Below are positions 59,901 to 64,000 of a DNA stretch of 64,000 nt, one piece after another (positions within the stretch are counted from its first letter, which is position 1; every line of letters begins with the position of its first letter). The position numbers and the translations under genes are program-made. Below the pieces are notes generated by a model. It ran no database searches. It was not told the DNA's origin and was given only the letters and a program-made list of their open reading frames with translations. The DNA is taken from assembly GCA_008360975.2 (NCBI GenBank), contig CM039179.1:57016666-57080665 (forward strand), in the 5' to 3' direction. This DNA is from Lichenostomus cassidix. Its lineage: Eukaryota; Chordata; Aves; Passeriformes; Meliphagidae.

Positions 59901-60301
59901 ATTCTTTGAGAAATAATGCAAATGTCAACTGCAACAGTGTGACTCAGAAGCGTGGGAGGCATCATCTCATAAATGGCCCATAGCTATGAATCTCACCCCT
60001 GTAATAGAATAACTTTAGACATTACAACCATCCACCTTAAGTCCAGTCATTTGTTCTTCATTACTCCATTGACAAATGTAAGACAGAATAATTTTATAGG
60101 CTGATCCAAACAATGATTCTCTTAAAAGATTAGAAGTAGATTCTACAGTAAAAATCATTCATATTTCAAAACCATTTTAGTTTGGAGTGTCAAGAATGTT
60201 AGAAGCTGAAACTGCTTCCAGGAAAGTACTTACTAGATGTGATAGCAAAACAGGCTTAATGACTAGTGAGTGTAGCTCCCCTAAGTACAAGTATCATTTA
60301 G
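56966..60301. other. unassigned non-coding DNA
   Basis: No classified element. The part from about 57.4 to 58.3 kb is somewhat less AT-rich, without a recognisable exon. Frames are at most 67 codons. Confidence 0.4.
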
Positions 60302-60307
60302 GAGCTC
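60302..60307 (+). repeat. left target-site duplication of solo LTR B
   Basis: GAGCTC abuts the LTR and is repeated exactly at 60819-60824, giving a perfect 6-bp duplication. Confidence 0.9.
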
Positions 60308-60584
60308 TGCAGCAATGCGGTTCCTTAGGATTCCATGAGGCTTCCTTTGTTTCCCTGCTCTGTATGCTATTGGTTCATTTTGAAATATGCATTCTGCTGT
60401 ACCTGAAAACCTATTGGTGTGTTCCCCCTGCCAATTTTCCCTTCCTCCTCCTGGGACTGGCTCAGAGAGAGCCAGCCCCACCCCTTTCCTTTCCCTTAAA
60501 AGCCAGTGTCTGCATCAGAGGGGGGTCCTCCATCTCTGCGCTGGCAGCCCCTACCCCATTCCTGCTTCCCTCCCCTTCTCTTTT

Positions 60585-60609
60585 CCCTGTAACCCTCTCC
60601 CCCTACCCC
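60585..60609 (-). other. G-quadruplex motif, antisense to LTR B
   Basis: Four C runs (3, 3, 5 and 4 bases, loops of 5, 3 and 2) on the plus strand make a G-quadruplex motif on the minus strand, one base upstream of the AATAAA at 60611. The position matches the motif in solo LTR A. Confidence 0.72.
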
Positions 60610-60610
60610 A

Positions 60611-60616
60611 AATAAA
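60611..60616 (+). promoter_or_regulatory. LTR B polyadenylation signal
   Basis: AATAAA about 110 bp downstream of the TATA-like TTAAAAG, in the same relative place as in LTR A. Confidence 0.75.
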
Positions 60617-60818
60617 CCTCCCTGGCAGAATAGAGATGGATTCCAGTTGTTTCTTAATCTTACTTCACTTCCTGCTTAATCTCTGTGGCTACGAGGCTCA
60701 CACCACGCCGTGGGACCCCGGGGGTTGCGCACCCCGGATCCGGTGGAATTACGCTGACCAGGGACCTTGTTTTGGGTGGCAGCTGGCTCCTGCTGCCCTC
60801 CCAGACCCTGCTACATCA

Positions 60819-60824
60819 GAGCTC
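60819..60824 (+). repeat. right target-site duplication of solo LTR B
   Basis: GAGCTC, identical to 60302-60307. Confidence 0.9.
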
Positions 60825-62604
60825 TGAGTAAGACAGGCCTGAAATTATCATGAAGAATGAGGAGCCTGAACCTAGTTCACATATTTCAACCACTGTCCTG
60901 AAAAATGGTGTAATCACTGATTCCCCAACTCATGTTGGCAATCAGAACATGACTGGATTAATAATTACCACTCTTTGTATGTTTACTATTATTAAACACA
61001 AGATGAATTGCAAAGATAGCAAAGGGGAATATGAATGTAGTTTGGGGATTTGGATTTTTTTTGAAAGTTATTCTGACTCCCAAATCCATTTGCAGAAGCA
61101 ATTATATATAATATTTGTATACAAAGCAATCTATACTTTCAATTGAATAGCTTTTTTTTTATACTGTATTAGATTGATCAAAATTACTTTATAGGTACTC
61201 TAAATGAAGTGTTCAACTGCATTTTGAATCTGATGAAATTTGCTGCTGGCAGTGATCTTTTCTATGGCTCCAGAAACATTTGAGTTCTGTAACTTCCTGA
61301 TTCCTAACTCAAGAATTACAGTTAATTGAGAGGTTGATGCTGTTAATACTGATTCTGAGAAAAGGGGACAGAAGAAGAAATGTTTTTTCAGGTATTATGT
61401 CATCAGTTTGAAATCCACTGTTGTAATTCATTCATGTACTGGCTGCTCCTAGTTCCTACAGCTGATGGGAACAAGTGCACTATAACTTCAGTACTCCTGA
61501 GACACTCAGTCCCATGATGACAATTTTTGATTTAATGATCTAGCTATGAAAATCTACATTTTGCCCATTGGCAAGCTCCAGAGCTGTATACTTATTGTGA
61601 AGAAGATGTAGCAGCTGGAATGACCTTCTTCATATGCATAAAATCTTAATCCACTTTAAGCACCGGAGAACAGTCTCACCTTTACAACTTCATGGGCTGG
61701 CTAACATAGCTGCTCAGTCTCAATGATCTATGTTACAAAGAGATATGACAAGGTAAAAAAAAAACCAGTAAACATTGCTAGGTCACACACCTTAACACTA
61801 TGCTTCCTCACAGAGCTCACATACTGGAGGTCAGAAATGAAAATTAGAGAAGGCTAAATATAAATATATTAGAGCATAAATAATTTATGCAACCAAAGCA
61901 AGAACATAATTAAGGTGACATTACATTTCTTCCAGCCAGGAGGCATCTTTGTGAAAAGGTAAACAGAAAGTCGGGTGAATTTATCCATGGACAAAACGAA
62001 CAAGATCACTCATAAATATTTGCAAAAGGGTTCCCAAGATTGCTTATTGTGCTGTTATGCTGATAGTCATATGAGGAAATTGCTAACAATATTGCAACAA
62101 AAAGATTTCATGAGGTTTACAGATCAGAGATTTATTTGTCAATAGATATGAAGATCATTTTGCATGAAGATCATAATCACTTTGATTATTTCTACAAAGT
62201 GCTTTGTTTATGTGGTATGTTTATTGAGGTCTCTCCTATTAAAAATGTTACATTTGAAATTGTTATTGTATCTAAATTTACTGTAACAAAGTGTCTACAC
62301 TGCATTGAATTTTGAAAAATAATTTAGTGAGTGGAAATAAGTGGACTTTTATGATACCCTCTGTTTCAGCAATTTTGCTATTAAAACCAGGTAGTTTTTC
62401 TTAGAATTTTTATTAGATATAATATTTCATAAAGTTCTGAAAAAGATGAAACTCAAAACCCAAAAGCAAAACCAGAAGTCAATGTGGTTGCTCCTGGTTA
62501 TGTTGCTCAGGAAGCTTTTAGTAGTGGATTGAAGATAAAACTGGAAGAAAATAAAAAAGATTGAGTATGCCAACAAGCTTGTTTTCTTTTTTTTTCTGTA
62601 TTAG
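60825..62604. other. unassigned AT-rich DNA
   Basis: No exon or repeat recognised. The 98-codon frame at 60850-61146 has no domain. Confidence 0.4.
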
Positions 62605-63560
62605 GCACTACTTATCTCTTTCCTTTGTCACTAAGTCCCCTGCTCCATTCAGTTGCAGACCCACATCTTCCCTATCTTCCTTTTGCTGCTGATAAACTCA
62701 CAGAAAATTTCCTTGTTGCCCTTCATTTTTCTACAAGTTTCAGCTCCAGATGGGCTTTGGCTTTCCTTATGTCATCTCTGCATTGTTTTGATGATGTCCC
62801 TAAATTCTTCCTGGACTATGTGAACCTGCTTCCACCTCTAATAGGCTTCTTCTTTACGTGTAAGTTTATTCTGCAGCTCTTTTTTTGTATCCCTGCAGAC
62901 CTTGATCCGCCTTTACTTGATTTCCTACTTATCAAGACAGCTTGTTCCTGACCTTGGAGGAGGGAACACTTTAAAAGTTAACCAGCTTCCCTGAACCCCT
63001 CTTCAGTCCAGCACTGGATCCCGTGGGACTCTTCCAAACAGATCTATGGACAGGTTTTCCTAAAGGCCAGGATTATGATCCTGGTTTTGCCTAGTTTCTT
63101 TTCCTCACAATCCTGAACACCATGACTTCATGATCACTACAGCCAACCTTGACCATTGTGCTCCTGACCAGGAAGCACAGCAAGCTCCTGACTGGAAGTC
63201 CAGCAAAGCATCTCCCCTTTTTGCTTCTTCAATTTCCTCTGCCAGGAAGTTGTCATCAATGCACTCCCTGAAACCATTTTGGTTGCTTCTGCTCTGTGAT
63301 GCTTCCCTCCCAGTGGATATTGAGATGATTAAGGTCTACCATGAGGACCAGATTCTGCAATCATAATGCTTCCTTCATTAGTTGGAAGACACCTACAGTG
63401 ATAATGTCCACACTGATCTGATTTCTAATCCCAATTCATTATCTCTCAGCCTGCTGAACAGCTGTTCATAGGCAGAGCTTCATGCACTCACACTCTTCTC
63501 ACAAAAGGGCAGCTTCTCTTTGCTGTCCTGCTCTTTGCAGTTGAAGTTGCACAGGAGCTA
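62605..63560 (-). mobile_element. antisense CR1 fragment, endonuclease to RT linker
   Basis: Read on the minus strand this is the ORF2 region from the end of the endonuclease domain into the N-terminal part of the RT. Plus-strand landmarks are ccattcagttgcagaccc, cttccttttgctgctgata, agcactggatcccgtgggac, aggaagttgtcatcaatgc and accatgaggaccag. The catalytic RT, the C terminus and the CR1 3' tail are missing, so it is a decayed or deleted piece and not a simple 5'-truncated insertion. Many stops and indels are present. The plus-strand frames at 62625-62951 and 63130-63366 are antisense shadows. Confidence 0.88.
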
Positions 63561-64000
63561 TTTTATTGTTTATTTACCATCAGAAAATCATCCCACATTT
63601 AACTAATAGAATCAAAGGGGCCATAGCACAGGAAATCCTGTTACTTACCTGAAGATGAGTCATGCTGTATCAAAGAGCAAGGCTAACTCATACTTTATAA
63701 GTTTTTCAAAGAATTTAATGAGATTCTGTTGTTTTTTGAGATCCTACTTGATTGCAAGTAAAAAGAGATTTATACCTACAAGAGATAATCAGGAAATCAA
63801 TCCAGTTTTATATGCTCCTGTAAGCCTGTGTTTCTTTTGTGGATTTCAATGAAATTCTGTCATTCTGAATAAGAGATGTTAGCTGATTTCAGTCAGGAAT
63901 GCACCTCAATTTCAGTTGTTGTGACATAGAAGAGAATTAGAAGAAGACAAATTGATACAATTTAAATCACAGCAGAATTTCAGAATTATTTTTAAAAAAT
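63561..64000. other. unassigned AT-rich DNA
   Basis: No feature recognised. The last 65-codon frame (63655-63852) has no domain. Confidence 0.4.

Larger units (their letters stand above)
60308..60818 (+). mobile_element. solo LTR B (ERVK/ERV2-like), sense
   Basis: A 511-bp LTR from TGCAGCAATG to CTACATCA, homologous over its whole length to solo LTR A in the other orientation. The shared text includes ttggttcattttgaaatatgc, gggactggctcagagagagc and CCGGATCCGGTGG. It carries a TATA-like TTAAAAG at 60496-60502 and AATAAA at 60611-60616. The perfect 6-bp duplication shows an independent insertion followed by LTR-LTR recombination. Its start has TGCAGC where copy A has TGTAGC, and several CpGs kept in A are lost here, so B looks somewhat older. 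The frames at 60187-60615 and 60387-60827 are incidental. Confidence 0.9.

Noticed and set aside
60187..60827. Two overlapping frames of 142 and 146 codons
   Set aside because: They lie across solo LTR B, which is non-coding. Length comes from its GC/pyrimidine-rich composition, and there is no retroviral gene.
62625..63366. Plus-strand frames of 108 and 78 codons
   Set aside because: Antisense shadows of the minus-strand CR1 fragment.
1..64000. Bacterial, phage or plasmid gene cluster
   Set aside because: Coding density is near zero, composition is AT-rich vertebrate-like, and avian CR1/LTR elements occur throughout.

Overview
The window looks like AT-rich, gene-poor bird nuclear DNA, either a gene desert or a long intron. 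The main evidence is a set of CR1-type non-LTR retrotransposon fragments, with 3' ends built from the short ATTCTGTG-like terminal repeat and 5' truncation typical of the family. Several solo LTRs resemble avian endogenous retroviruses, and one old MIR-like SINE fragment is present. I recognise no host protein-coding exon, tRNA, rRNA or known ncRNA. The longest open frames (about 140-157 codons) are CR1 ORF2 remnants or chance frames inside LTRs. A passerine or related bird is plausible, but the species, chromosome and neighbouring genes cannot be read from this sequence.

Layout. At 1.4-2.9 kb an antisense CR1 copy is split by a 268-bp solo LTR (2293-2560) that still shows a degraded 6-bp target duplication. 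A degenerate LTR-like block lies at about 3.27-3.70 kb, and a long (about 1 kb) LTR of a common avian family at 5.07-6.09 kb. From 6.1 to 33.5 kb most of the DNA is unassigned and AT-rich, with microsatellites. It also holds a less AT-rich block at 21.2-22.9 kb and two compact candidate regulatory sites: paired RFX X-box palindromes near 28.53 kb and a CRE/E-box/AP-1 composite near 29.72 kb. A diverged sense CR1 occupies 33.5-34.5 kb, a tetranucleotide STR 35.2 kb, and a better-preserved sense CR1 41.5-42.4 kb. A CpG-rich antisense solo LTR lies at 45.85-46.36 kb, a 150-bp GAAA tract at 47.15 kb, CR1 3' scraps at 48.7 and 50.0 kb, and a MIR-like fragment at 49.6 kb. An internally deleted CR1 is at 54.3-55.0 kb, a sense solo LTR of the same family as the 45.85-kb one at 60.31-60.82 kb, and an antisense CR1 ORF2 fragment at 62.6-63.6 kb.

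No genes act together here. The content is a record of transposon insertion, nesting, truncation and LTR-LTR recombination in non-coding DNA. The best leads are the pair of same-family solo LTRs with perfect 6-bp target duplications and a shared antisense G-quadruplex motif beside the polyadenylation signal, the two transcription-factor site clusters, and two perfect hairpins, one of which looks like a replication template switch. I found no evidence of a new multi-gene system.
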